Below are positions 1 to 7,066 of a stretch of DNA of 30,775 bases, in pieces. The stretch lies in IMG/VR virus record IMGVR_UViG_3300009088_000005, positions 1 to 30,775 of that record; one strand, given 5' to 3'. How positions within the stretch are numbered: position 1 is the stretch's first letter; each line of letters starts with the position of its first letter. The translations under genes were made by a program, and so were the position numbers. The notes below the pieces were generated by a model that saw only the letters and a program-made list of their open reading frames with translations, did no database searches and had not been told where the DNA came from. The stretch comes from a virus.

Positions 1-1
1 T

Positions 2-229
2 AGTGTCAAGGAAGGCGTCATTTTTCTCCAGGGTTATGACATTGTGATTCATCCGCGGTGTGTCCATACCCTTGATGAGTTTACGATGTATAGCTACAAG
101 ACTGATCCGCTGACGAGTGTGGTCGTGCCGATCTTGGAAGATAAGAAAAACCACGTGATTGATGCGGTGCGGTATGCGATTGAGCGGTTGCGGCATCATG
201 TGGAGGAGCCGGATTTTGTGACGTGGTAA
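2..229 (+). CDS. terL: Terminase large subunit, C-terminal fragment
   Basis: This frame is open from the left edge, so the gene is 5'-truncated and only about 75 residues remain. The fragment carries the sequence VIHPRC, then YSYKTDPLTSVV, then EDKKNHVIDAVRYAIERL. This is the ending typical of the nuclease half of PBSX-type terminase large subunits, where the DKxNHxxDAxRYA helix carries a late acidic metal ligand of the RNase H-like headful nuclease. The full protein would be the ATP-driven DNA packaging motor that docks on the portal. Its place just upstream of small genes and the portal fits the usual packaging-to-head order. The ATPase domain lies outside the window. The next gene starts on a GTG that overlaps its stop region by seven bases, implying coupled translation. 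Confidence 0.85.
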   Translation, partial: SVKEGVIFLQGYDIVIHPRCVHTLDEFTMYSYKTDPLTSVVVPILEDKKNHVIDAVRYAIERLRHHVEEPDFVTW

Positions 230-516
230 AAGTGGAGTGTATTCTAACGGCATTGGAAGATATGGTTTACCAATTTGGCTATGACACCGTTGTAGATGGA
301 TATCCTGCACTTACCACTGGTGGATTGTCAGCATTGGAAGAGGCATTTGAAGTTCTTGGTTGGACCGACCCCTATGTCGTGCCTAATCCGATCTGGTGTG
401 ATGCTCCGGTTGTTCCGCGTTGTCCGAATCGAACGACTAGCGGCACGCCGACACCGAATGGTTATAAGCGGTATTGTCGAGAGCACATGCAGTTCTGGCG
501 TGAGGCACAGCAATGA
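223..516 (+). CDS. Small Cys-rich protein, possible zinc-binding
   Basis: This 97-residue protein has no function I can assign. The N-terminal half looks helical (ALEEAFEVLGWTDPY). The C-terminal third holds a Cys/His cluster (WCDAPVVPRC followed by YKRYCREHM) that could bind one zinc ion. I recall similar short proteins, with a helical front and a CDxxxC...GYxxxCxxHM tail, from other phage packaging regions, but I cannot name a family. The GTG start at 223 overlaps the terminase stop; another GTG at 232 is a possible alternative start. The gene ends in an ATGA (513-516) that could restart a very short frame. It is the first of three consecutive small proteins with zinc-site patterns. Confidence 0.65.
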   Translation: MVKVECILTALEDMVYQFGYDTVVDGYPALTTGGLSALEEAFEVLGWTDPYVVPNPIWCDAPVVPRCPNRTTSGTPTPNGYKRYCREHMQFWREAQQ

Positions 517-552
517 AACGTGCTGTAAGAAAAAGTCGGATATCGGCTTCTT

Positions 553-867
553 ATGAGCATCGACCATCGAAATCGTGAGACTACTACTAGCGGCCGACCT
601 CTAGGAGCGCAGCAGGTCGTCGATCCGCGTACCGGGATGCTCACTGACTATGTGATTCTCAAAGAACGGTCGAAGTGGGTCCGCTCATATCGCGATACGT
701 ACAAGCACCGTACCTGCGGCGCGATTACGATGATGAGTAAAGTGATTGCAGAAACCTTTGCATGCGATCCGCAGTTCTACTCGCACACATTCTGCATCTA
801 TTGTAAAGGGCACTACCCTCTCAGCGAGTTTACATGGGTCGCGGATGGGTCGGTGGTTGGGTCATGA
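553..867 (+). CDS. Small zinc-ribbon-like protein
   Basis: This 104-residue protein is of unknown function. Its C-terminal part reads HTFCIYCKGHYPLSEFTW, a CxxC knuckle followed by an aromatic motif. Earlier cysteines (TCGA and FACDP) could complete a zinc site. I recall this C-terminal pattern from small phage proteins, which supports it being real, but it gives no activity. The start is the ATG at 553, with only a weak purine-rich stretch upstream, so translation may depend on coupling to the preceding gene. The stop overlaps the ATG of the next gene (ATGA at 864-867). Confidence 0.65.
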   Translation: MSIDHRNRETTTSGRPLGAQQVVDPRTGMLTDYVILKERSKWVRSYRDTYKHRTCGAITMMSKVIAETFACDPQFYSHTFCIYCKGHYPLSEFTWVADGSVVGS

Positions 868-1067
868 GCCGTTTGCAATTCGAACGAAATCTCTTGATGG
901 ACAATGCGCGACGTGAGCGGAACCGCAAACGTCGTGTGCATTATCGCAGAAAGACACAGCACACGCAACGATTGTGTACTCTCAATCAGCAACAGTTGAC
1001 GATGCGCAGTTATTGCCCTGGAGTTATTGCATTCGCGTTGCTCTACGGAGAACGCAGTCTACGATGA
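864..1067 (+). CDS. Small basic protein of unknown function
   Basis: This 67-residue protein is strongly basic in its first half (RRERNRKRRVHYRRK), suggesting nucleic-acid contact. Its second half has a short hydrophobic run (GVIAFALLYG). I do not recognise it. The start is set by the ATGA overlap with the upstream gene at 864; the frame is open slightly further upstream, but an earlier start at 834 would run deep into that gene without a ribosome site. It ends in another ATGA overlap at 1064-1067, so it lies between two coupled genes. That placement is the main reason to believe it. Its amino-acid composition is not clearly protein-like, so it could be a spacer frame. Confidence 0.45.
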   Translation: MSRLQFERNLLMDNARRERNRKRRVHYRRKTQHTQRLCTLNQQQLTMRSYCPGVIAFALLYGERSLR

Positions 1068-1435
1068 CCGAGTCTACTCAGTGCATCTTCTGTCAAGGGG
1101 CCAATGGTATTCACGCCACAGGATGTCGTCTGATTGCTTCATGCGACCACGATTGGGTACCAGAACCACTCGTAGTACTGATGGAACGGTGTGTGTTGTG
1201 CTCTGTGCGTCGACCAATTGAATCGAGAGAACGACGAGCCATGCGATTGTTGACAGAAGTGGCTGGTGTGTTACACCCAGAAATGCCTGTTTCAACTCCT
1301 CGAGCCTCGCTGTATGACGATCTGATGCAGTTGAGCCGTGAGATGGCGCATCGAGCAGAAGTATTGGAGACGAGACGAGTTGAAGCGCATAAGACATTAG
1401 ATCATTTGGGGGATGAAGATGAGAGTGCGACATGA
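1064..1435 (+). CDS. Small protein with double zinc-knuckle pattern
   Basis: This 123-residue protein has an N-terminal CIFCQGANG knuckle, a second cluster (CDHDWVPEP) and a third knuckle (CVLCSVRR). Together these make a plausible treble-clef or zinc-ribbon site. A long charged helical tail follows (about residues 55-120), which could be a coiled coil. No enzymatic motif is visible. The start is the ATG at 1064 in an ATGA overlap with the preceding gene; the longer frame from 974 lies inside that gene and has no ribosome site. It ends in an ATGA overlap (1432-1435) with the next gene. It may be a DNA-packaging or regulatory accessory, but this is inference from position only. Confidence 0.65.
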   Translation: MTESTQCIFCQGANGIHATGCRLIASCDHDWVPEPLVVLMERCVLCSVRRPIESRERRAMRLLTEVAGVLHPEMPVSTPRASLYDDLMQLSREMAHRAEVLETRRVEAHKTLDHLGDEDESAT

Positions 1436-2004
1436 CCATTGAACGAGTGAAATTGACGCCGCTCGGTTCGGAAGTGTATCGAGATGGCGTGCTGTATGAG
1501 ACACGCCGAAACACAGTGGAAGGCTCTGAGTCTAATATAGTTGGGAGTGTTGGCGGTGGTCTGTTGCAATCGGCCACTGTCACGTTAAACGATGCGCAGA
1601 TCAAGGCCCTCCCGACTATGTCACAGGCCATTCTTGCGGCACAGGTGGTCGGTAAGGTAGTTCTGTTCATTGCTGGCTATATCCTACTCGATCATACGGC
1701 TGGTGATTATGCGAATGTCGACTCGACTGCGATCTTGGAAATCAAGGATCAGTGTGGGAGTGTGGGATCAACTGCATCGGTGAACTTCACGCAATTGGGC
1801 ATTTTTAATTTGGTGCAGGAAGCGCCACTGATTGTCGACCCGGCAAGTTGGATTGTTAGCGGTAAGATTGTTCCCATCGGCGGTCCGTGTGACAATTCGC
1901 CGATCACGGTGTCGGCTCACAATGGTGTCTTGGGAGATTTCACTGGAGGCAATAGCGCCAATACTCTCAAGATCGCACTGTACTATGTTGTCGTTAGTAT
2001 CTAG
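1432..2004 (+). CDS. Putative virion surface or decoration protein
   Basis: This 190-residue protein appears almost entirely beta-strand. A short N-terminal segment leads to VTLNDAQIKALPT, a phrase I associate with phage structural proteins that form beta-sandwich jelly rolls, and then to a strand-rich core (VVLFIAGYILLDH). The C-terminus ends in alternating hydrophobics (LKIALYYVVVSI), which fits a buried last strand. There are no signal peptide or catalytic motifs. Its place between terminase and portal is common for decoration or spike-like proteins. Translation is coupled to the upstream gene by ATGA, and a 58-base gap with nothing recognisable separates it from the portal. The virion role is inferred from fold and context. 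Confidence 0.6.
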   Translation: MTIERVKLTPLGSEVYRDGVLYETRRNTVEGSESNIVGSVGGGLLQSATVTLNDAQIKALPTMSQAILAAQVVGKVVLFIAGYILLDHTAGDYANVDSTAILEIKDQCGSVGSTASVNFTQLGIFNLVQEAPLIVDPASWIVSGKIVPIGGPCDNSPITVSAHNGVLGDFTGGNSANTLKIALYYVVVSI

Positions 2005-2062
2005 AGAGCTGGTAATGCTAGTAACTTTCTACACCATTGGTAAAGTTATTTGTGAGTGACAC

Positions 2063-3826
2063 ATGATTGAGTCCACTTCACAAGCTGCCGAGATCCGGGC
2101 CGCGGCGTCGATCCTCCTAGAGCGTCTCCAGTTCATGCGGCAGGCGGGGATCTCGTTTAAAGGGGCACGCGATCTCTATGAAGTCCTTGGCTATGACCGA
2201 GTCATCACGACGCGGCAGTATCGCGATCGTTATGCACGTGGGGGGATTGCTGGACGGGTGGTTGATGCGCTACCGAATGCGACATGGCGCGGGGATATGG
2301 AGCTCATTGAGGATGACGATCCAAAGGTCAGCACACCGTTTGAACAAGCATGGTGTGATCTCAATACCAAGCATCAGGTCATCTCAAAGTTTTTGCGTGT
2401 TGATAAACTGGCTGGACTCAGTACGTATGCCGTGCTGCTGATTGGGGCGCCTGGTGATTTAAGCACTGAGATGCCACGTGGGAAAGAGCTGCTCTACCTT
2501 GTACCGTTTCTTGGGGGTGGTGGACCTGGCGGCGATTCGAACAGTCGAGCGTTGGCGATTGATGCGGATTGCACGATCCAAGAGTTCGATACCGATACAC
2601 AGAGTGTGCGGTTTGGTCTGCCGAAGACATATCAACTCAAACGCACTGATCTCTCCTCGCCGGCGTTTCAACGTCCTGTGCATTGGACGCGCATTGTGCA
2701 TGTTGCGGAGAATTGTTTGTCTGATGAGGTATATGGGCAGCCAGCGCTTGAGCGTGTGTGGAATCTGCTTGATGACCTCGATAAAGTAACAGGTGGTGGA
2801 GCAGAGGCGTTCTGGTTGCGCGCGAATCAAGGACTGCATCTTGATATTGACAAAGATATGTCGTTGCCTGATACCAAGGACGCGATTGAGAAACTGAAGG
2901 AGCAGGCAGAAGACTATCGACATCATTTGACGCGGTGGTTACGCACACGTGGGGTGAGTGTTGATGTACTTGGGAGTGATGTCGCGAACTTTTCGAATCC
3001 GGCTGATGCGATCCTAACGCAGATTGCTGGCGCGAAGTCCATTCCCAAGCGCATTCTGACTGGCTCTGAGATGGGTGAGTTGGCGTCATCGCAGGACCGT
3101 GACAATTGGAAGGACCAAGTCAATGGGCGACAAACCAGCTACGCTGGGCCGTATATCGTTCGGCAGCTTGTCGATCGGCTTGTGGCTTATGGGTATCTCC
3201 CCACGCCGAGTAAGGGTCCACTCGCCTATGAAGTGCGCTGGCCGCATATTCAGACACTGACTGAGCAGGAGAAGGCTGATGGAGCGACGAAGTGGGCTGC
3301 TGTGAATTCCACGGCAAAGATGACAGTCTTTACGGCAGAGGAGATTCGGGATAAATGGTACAGCATGGCTCCGGCGGACGAATCTGATACGGAGTCATAT
3401 AAAGCCGATGGTGCTAATGCGTGGGCGCTGACGAACAAGACGCAGGGTACGACGATCTTTACTCCTGATGAAATTCGGAAGACGTGGTATGGCTATCAGC
3501 CACTCACACCAGAGCAACAGGTGCCGATTGCGGCGCCAGAACGGATCTCTGGTACGACTGCGAATGAACCACGTACTGCACAGGAAGATGAGTTGTTGCA
3601 TGTGTTGGAGACAGCGATTACCTCAAATAACGTGGAGGTGATTGATAAGATCCTTGGTGTGCATCATCAGGCGCAGATTGCGCCACGTGTACCAGATCTC
3701 CGTGATGTTGAAGCACCAACTGTGATAGTCAATCCTCCTGCCGTCCGTCGAGTCAAGAAGACGTTTACCTATAGTGAGATTGAGGGGCGAATGCGTCCAA
3801 CTGGTGTGATCGAAGAGGAGCTGTAG
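2063..3826 (+). CDS. Portal protein, DUF1073 type
   Basis: This 587-residue protein forms the dodecameric ring at the unique capsid vertex through which DNA is packaged and ejected. Recognisable blocks in order are YARGGIAGRVVDALPNATWR (near residue 60), FLRVDKLAGLSTYAVLLIG (near 115), VHWTRIVHVAENCLSDEVYG (near 215), AFWLRANQGLHLDIDKD (near 250), and IPKRILTGSEMGELASSQDR (near 330). These follow the DUF1073/HI1409-type phage portal family closely. Near the C-terminus a 33-residue unit occurs twice, at residues 405-437 and 448-480. The tail beyond residue 500 is variable and acidic or polar. The ATG at 2063 follows a 58-base gap. The family call is strong. Confidence 0.88.
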   Translation: MIESTSQAAEIRAAASILLERLQFMRQAGISFKGARDLYEVLGYDRVITTRQYRDRYARGGIAGRVVDALPNATWRGDMELIEDDDPKVSTPFEQAWCDLNTKHQVISKFLRVDKLAGLSTYAVLLIGAPGDLSTEMPRGKELLYLVPFLGGGGPGGDSNSRALAIDADCTIQEFDTDTQSVRFGLPKTYQLKRTDLSSPAFQRPVHWTRIVHVAENCLSDEVYGQPALERVWNLLDDLDKVTGGGAEAFWLRANQGLHLDIDKDMSLPDTKDAIEKLKEQAEDYRHHLTRWLRTRGVSVDVLGSDVANFSNPADAILTQIAGAKSIPKRILTGSEMGELASSQDRDNWKDQVNGRQTSYAGPYIVRQLVDRLVAYGYLPTPSKGPLAYEVRWPHIQTLTEQEKADGATKWAAVNSTAKMTVFTAEEIRDKWYSMAPADESDTESYKADGANAWALTNKTQGTTIFTPDEIRKTWYGYQPLTPEQQVPIAAPERISGTTANEPRTAQEDELLHVLETAITSNNVEVIDKILGVHHQAQIAPRVPDLRDVEAPTVIVNPPAVRRVKKTFTYSEIEGRMRPTGVIEEEL

Positions 3827-3857
3827 ATCTCAGTTCATGAACCGAATCTGGGCTGAT

Positions 3858-3864
3858 AGAAGGG
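3858..3864 (+). promoter_or_regulatory. Ribosome binding site choosing the TTG start at 3874
   Basis: AGAAGGG lies 9 bases before TTG at 3874, a normal spacing. It abuts the alternative TTG at 3865 with no spacing, so the downstream start is preferred. Confidence 0.5.
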
Positions 3865-3873
3865 TTGTGTAAA

Positions 3874-4302
3874 TTGGCCTCATTTTCTAAATTCAACCAG
3901 TTCGTCGAAGACGTTGCAAAGAAAGTTCACAACCTGAACGCTGACACGTTGAAGGTAATGTTAACTAATACGGCACCTGTGGCGACGAATGCCGTGAAGG
4001 CGGATCTGACGGAGATTGCCGCTGGCAATGGGTATACGGCTGGTGGCAATACGGCAGCGTTCACGTCAGGCGCACAGACGAGTGGCACATATAAACTGGT
4101 GGTGGCTGACCCGGCCGTATGGACGGCGGCAGGTGGGACCATTGGTCCACTCCGCTACGCGGCACTGTACAACGATACCCCGACTTCTCCAGCGAAGCCG
4201 CTCATTGGCTGGTGGGACTATGGATCGTCGATTACGTTGCAGGTCGGGGAGACGTTCACGGTGGATCTGGATCAAACGAACGGTGTGTTGACGTTGGCGT
4301 AG
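3874..4302 (+). CDS. Small virion-type protein (beta-rich)
   Basis: This 142-residue protein has a short helical start (FSKFNQFVEDVAKKVHNL) and then a Gly/Thr-rich beta domain with the phrases GNGYTAGGNTA, TYKLVVADPAVWTA, GPLRYAALYND and PLIGWWDYGSSITL. Proteins with this exact series of phrases are common next to portal and head genes in phages and prophages and are usually annotated as hypothetical structural proteins. I therefore call it a virion component without a precise role. The TTG at 3874 is chosen because AGAAGGG sits 9 bases upstream; the TTG at 3865 would leave no spacing. A two-base gap separates its stop from the next ATG. Confidence 0.65.
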   Translation: MASFSKFNQFVEDVAKKVHNLNADTLKVMLTNTAPVATNAVKADLTEIAAGNGYTAGGNTAAFTSGAQTSGTYKLVVADPAVWTAAGGTIGPLRYAALYNDTPTSPAKPLIGWWDYGSSITLQVGETFTVDLDQTNGVLTLA

Positions 4303-4304
4303 TC

Positions 4305-4595
4305 ATGGCACAAGAATCTTATGTCGCTGTAGCTCCAGATTCGACAGGCAAGAAAATTCGAAATCTGCAACTTGATGTTCTGCAACCTGATGGAACGATT
4401 GCGACGGTGCAGATGCAGGTTGTTTCAATTGTTGATCTCGATGGACGTGCGACAAATTTCGGTGCGAATGAAACAATCGACTTGTTGCGCTCACTGCTAC
4501 GAGAGCTAACGACACTTCGACAGATGTATGGGCGGGCGACTGGACTCCAGGTGATGGCGTTGGACGGTGCAATGTGGGATGACATTATCGGATAG
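4305..4595 (+). CDS. Small conserved phage protein, unknown function
   Basis: This 96-residue protein starts with a beta segment about chemical modification-like contacts (YVAVAPDSTGKKIRNLQLD). It then has a valine-rich strand (VQMQVVSIVDLDGR) and ends in an amphipathic helix (ETIDLLRSLLRELTTLRQMYG). No catalytic motif is visible. The ATG at 4305 is two bases after the previous stop; the longer frame from 4119 only overlaps the upstream gene and is rejected. Its size and its place in a run of virion-type genes between portal and the repeat protein suggest a head accessory or adaptor, but this is inference. An alternative is a small oligomerisation or assembly factor. Confidence 0.6.
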   Translation: MAQESYVAVAPDSTGKKIRNLQLDVLQPDGTIATVQMQVVSIVDLDGRATNFGANETIDLLRSLLRELTTLRQMYGRATGLQVMALDGAMWDDIIG

Positions 4596-4604
4596 GAGAA
4601 CGAT

Positions 4605-5384
4605 ATGCTTGCTCCATCAGCCCTTGTGAAGGGGATTGTTTCTCGTTTACTGCCAACCGCCTTCGTTGATGATCGTGATGCTGATAAACCGGTTCGCCTT
4701 GCGCGCTATGCGGAACAAGTGGCGCAAGTGCTTCACGGGCCAACACGTTATAGTATTGTCGAAGAGGGGACTTACATCCTCGCGACGAATCCCACTATTT
4801 CCACCGGCTTGACGTGGGTGGCGGCGCAAACCGCGTTCTCTGACACCGCTCCGAACTTCTACATTTTCAATCCGGAGAGTACGAGTAATCCCGCCGCGAA
4901 GTCGATCTACATGGATTACTTGAAGTTGATTGCGACGACGGCTGCGACGGCTGCGACGGCGTTTCACTATGCGTGGATTCTCGACGCGGTGAGTCGTGCG
5001 ATTACGACTGACAATACCTTGACGATCACGCCGGTGAATCCGAATGGTGGTGCATCTGTCGTGATCACGCCGGTGATTAAAGTGCAGAACTCAGCCACGG
5101 TGAGTGTGATCACTGCATCATCATCCGCCAAGCGCTTGGTGGGCCGTGGCACGCTGGGTGGGTTGAACGTCGCTGGAGATGAACTCGAAATCGTCTTCGG
5201 CTCGACGGATGTGGGGGCCAATGCAGGGTTGACAGCAGCGCAAGCCGCAGCTGTTGGTCATCGTGTGAGTAACTCACCAGGGATCATTATTCCGCCAGGC
5301 TGGAGTTTGACGGGACATATGTGGATGCCGAGTTCTACGGCGTCACCAGCGCCTGAATTTGAACTCGGGATGTTTGCGCGGTAG
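4605..5384 (+). CDS. Putative virion structural protein
   Basis: This 259-residue protein is preceded by a clear ribosome site (AGGAG before the ATG at 4605). After a helical N-terminus (LARYAEQVAQVLHGPTRY) it becomes a beta-rich domain with the sequence EEGTYILATNPTISTGLTWV and then FYIFNPES and IYMDYLKLIA. It ends in GIIIPPGWSLTGHMWMPSS and FELGMFAR. I recall this order of phrases from conserved structural proteins next to phage portals, where it may form a spike, decoration or cement layer. No enzyme signature is present. It lies 5 bases before the repeat protein, so the two are probably co-translated. The exact role is not determined. Confidence 0.62.
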   Translation: MLAPSALVKGIVSRLLPTAFVDDRDADKPVRLARYAEQVAQVLHGPTRYSIVEEGTYILATNPTISTGLTWVAAQTAFSDTAPNFYIFNPESTSNPAAKSIYMDYLKLIATTAATAATAFHYAWILDAVSRAITTDNTLTITPVNPNGGASVVITPVIKVQNSATVSVITASSSAKRLVGRGTLGGLNVAGDELEIVFGSTDVGANAGLTAAQAAAVGHRVSNSPGIIIPPGWSLTGHMWMPSSTASPAPEFELGMFAR

Positions 5385-5389
5385 GTGGG

Positions 5390-7066
5390 ATGTCCTTACT
5401 CGACCTGCGGTCGTTAGAGACGAACTATTTTCTGACGGCTGCGGTTGGTTCCTTCCTCAAAGCGAGTCCTTCCTCCAATCTGCTGAAGGGTAGTTATCTC
5501 TCTGCTTCTGTGGGGTCGTTTGTTGAAGTCGGCAACGCGACGACTCTGCTTAAAACCAATATTCTTGTCTCTTCTGTTGGTAGTTTCCTCGAAGTTGGCA
5601 ATGCTGCACCGTTACTCGAAGGGCACCGTCTCACGTCGGCAGTCGGGAGTTTTGTCGAGACAGGGATAGCTGCGTCGTTGTTAGAAGGCCATCTCCTGAC
5701 GGCGGCTGTTGGGAGTTTTGTTGAGACTGGAAATGCCGCGCCACTATTGGAAGGCCATCGACTGACGGCAGCTGTTGGGAGCTTTGTTGAATCTGGTCTA
5801 GCAATCACTCTCCTCAAGACAAGCATTCTGGCTTCTTCTGTTGGGTCATTTGTTGAGACTGGCAACATCGCGAATCTCAATAAGGGCTACTACCTCTCTG
5901 CCACGACAGGATCATTCACAGAAACTGGCCTCGCGATTGTCCTCACTAAAACGAGCATTCTTGTATCGGCTGTTGGAAATTTTGTAGAGACCGGTGCGAG
6001 TGCTCCGTTACTCGAAGGCCATCTGCTTACGGCGGCGACTGGTGCGTACACGGAGACAGGCAGTGCCGCGTCACTTCTGACTGGCTACGTGCTGTCGAGC
6101 GTTGCTGGCACTCTCATAGAGACTGGTTCTGCTGCATCGCTCCTTGAAGGCCATCGTCTGGTTGCAGCGACAGGAACCTACATCGAGACTGGTGTTGATA
6201 CCGCGTTCCTGCGGGGCTACGCGTTAACGTGTGCAGCAGGTGCTTTTGTAGAAGTAGGAAATGTCGCAGCACTACTTGAAGGCCATCTCCTCTCAGCGGC
6301 ACTCGGTGTGTATGTCGAGAGTGGGAGTGCGGCTGGTTTGTTCGAAGGCGAGGGCCTGTTTGGGTTGGTTGGGAATTTCATTGAAACAGGGATTGCTGTT
6401 TCGCTCCGTGCTGATCGTGACCTGATTGGACTTTCTGCTGCGTATGTCGAGACTGGTGCGGATGCTTCTCTGTTAACTGGTTATTCTCTCTCTGCTACTG
6501 GGGCGATTTTCAACGAGATTGGTATCGATGCTTCGCTACTGTTCGATCGGGTACTCTCTGCAGCCGTTGGAAATTTTGTTGAGTTAGGACAGGATGCGTT
6601 CCTCGGTGCGTTCCGCATTCTGAATGCTGAGCGTGGAATCTTTGTCGAAGTTGGGCAGGGCGCACAGTTTAAACAGACGGTTGTGCAGGCGGTTGGTGGA
6701 AGACGAGCACGACGAGAACGAAAGAAACCGCTTGCCGCGCAGTATACGCTGACTGCACAGAGCGGAACGTTCTTCTCGCAAGGGTATTCCATTTCTCTCA
6801 CGAGATCCTTGGTTCTACGCGCTGGATTGTCTAGCGTAGATGTCGCTGAGATCTCTTCGGGTGTGTTCAGGACCGCTTTTAGACTTCGCGGTACTGGAAC
6901 TGAGTTTAATGCTGTTCCGCACGCGGCGGATCTCTCACGATGTGCATACCTTGCGTGTCAGAGTGGTGAGTTCAGTGTGGTCAATCTACCGAGTGTGTTG
7001 ATGAAGACTGACATCGATCTGTTTCTTGATGATGATGAGTGGCTGTTCTTACAGGAGGCGGCGTAA
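5390..7066 (+). CDS. Virion-associated protein of nineteen 22-residue repeats
   Basis: This 558-residue protein is almost wholly a tandem array. After 14 residues, nineteen uninterrupted 22-residue units follow (residues 15-432). A typical unit is LTAAVGSFVETGNAAPLLEG plus two residues. Each unit has a conserved leucine at position 1, Gly at 6, an aromatic at 8, an acidic residue at 10 and Gly at 12. Units near the middle are most alike; the ends are more diverged. The alternating beta pattern suggests a solenoid or stacked beta-hairpin fibre. A basic break (GGRRARRERKKP, about residues 436-447) precedes decayed repeats and an acidic end (DLFLDDDEWLF). Similar GSYxxxGxxAxLxxG repeats occur in phage virion proteins of unknown role. 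AGGAGG near its end serves the next gene. Confidence 0.75.
   Translation: MSLLDLRSLETNYFLTAAVGSFLKASPSSNLLKGSYLSASVGSFVEVGNATTLLKTNILVSSVGSFLEVGNAAPLLEGHRLTSAVGSFVETGIAASLLEGHLLTAAVGSFVETGNAAPLLEGHRLTAAVGSFVESGLAITLLKTSILASSVGSFVETGNIANLNKGYYLSATTGSFTETGLAIVLTKTSILVSAVGNFVETGASAPLLEGHLLTAATGAYTETGSAASLLTGYVLSSVAGTLIETGSAASLLEGHRLVAATGTYIETGVDTAFLRGYALTCAAGAFVEVGNVAALLEGHLLSAALGVYVESGSAAGLFEGEGLFGLVGNFIETGIAVSLRADRDLIGLSAAYVETGADASLLTGYSLSATGAIFNEIGIDASLLFDRVLSAAVGNFVELGQDAFLGAFRILNAERGIFVEVGQGAQFKQTVVQAVGGRRARRERKKPLAAQYTLTAQSGTFFSQGYSISLTRSLVLRAGLSSVDVAEISSGVFRTAFRLRGTGTEFNAVPHAADLSRCAYLACQSGEFSVVNLPSVLMKTDIDLFLDDDEWLFLQEAA
5432..6685 (+). repeat. Tandem array of nineteen 66-bp coding units
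   Basis: The units are exactly 66 bp each with no insertion or deletion across 1254 bp. GAAGGCCATC recurs in several units, whereas other units have diverged at synonymous sites. The array is therefore old at the DNA level, with some local homogenisation. Confidence 0.8.

Noticed and set aside
513-578. 21-residue frame starting in the ATGA at 513
   Set aside because: No ribosome site or protein-like pattern, and it overlaps the start of the gene at 553. It could at most act in translational coupling.
2005-2062. Very short frame (14 residues) before the portal
   Set aside because: Too short, no ribosome site or motif; probably leader sequence only.
4119-4304. Upstream extension of the gene at 4305
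   Set aside because: It lies wholly over the 3' end of the previous well-supported gene, lacks a ribosome site, and does not resemble a domain.
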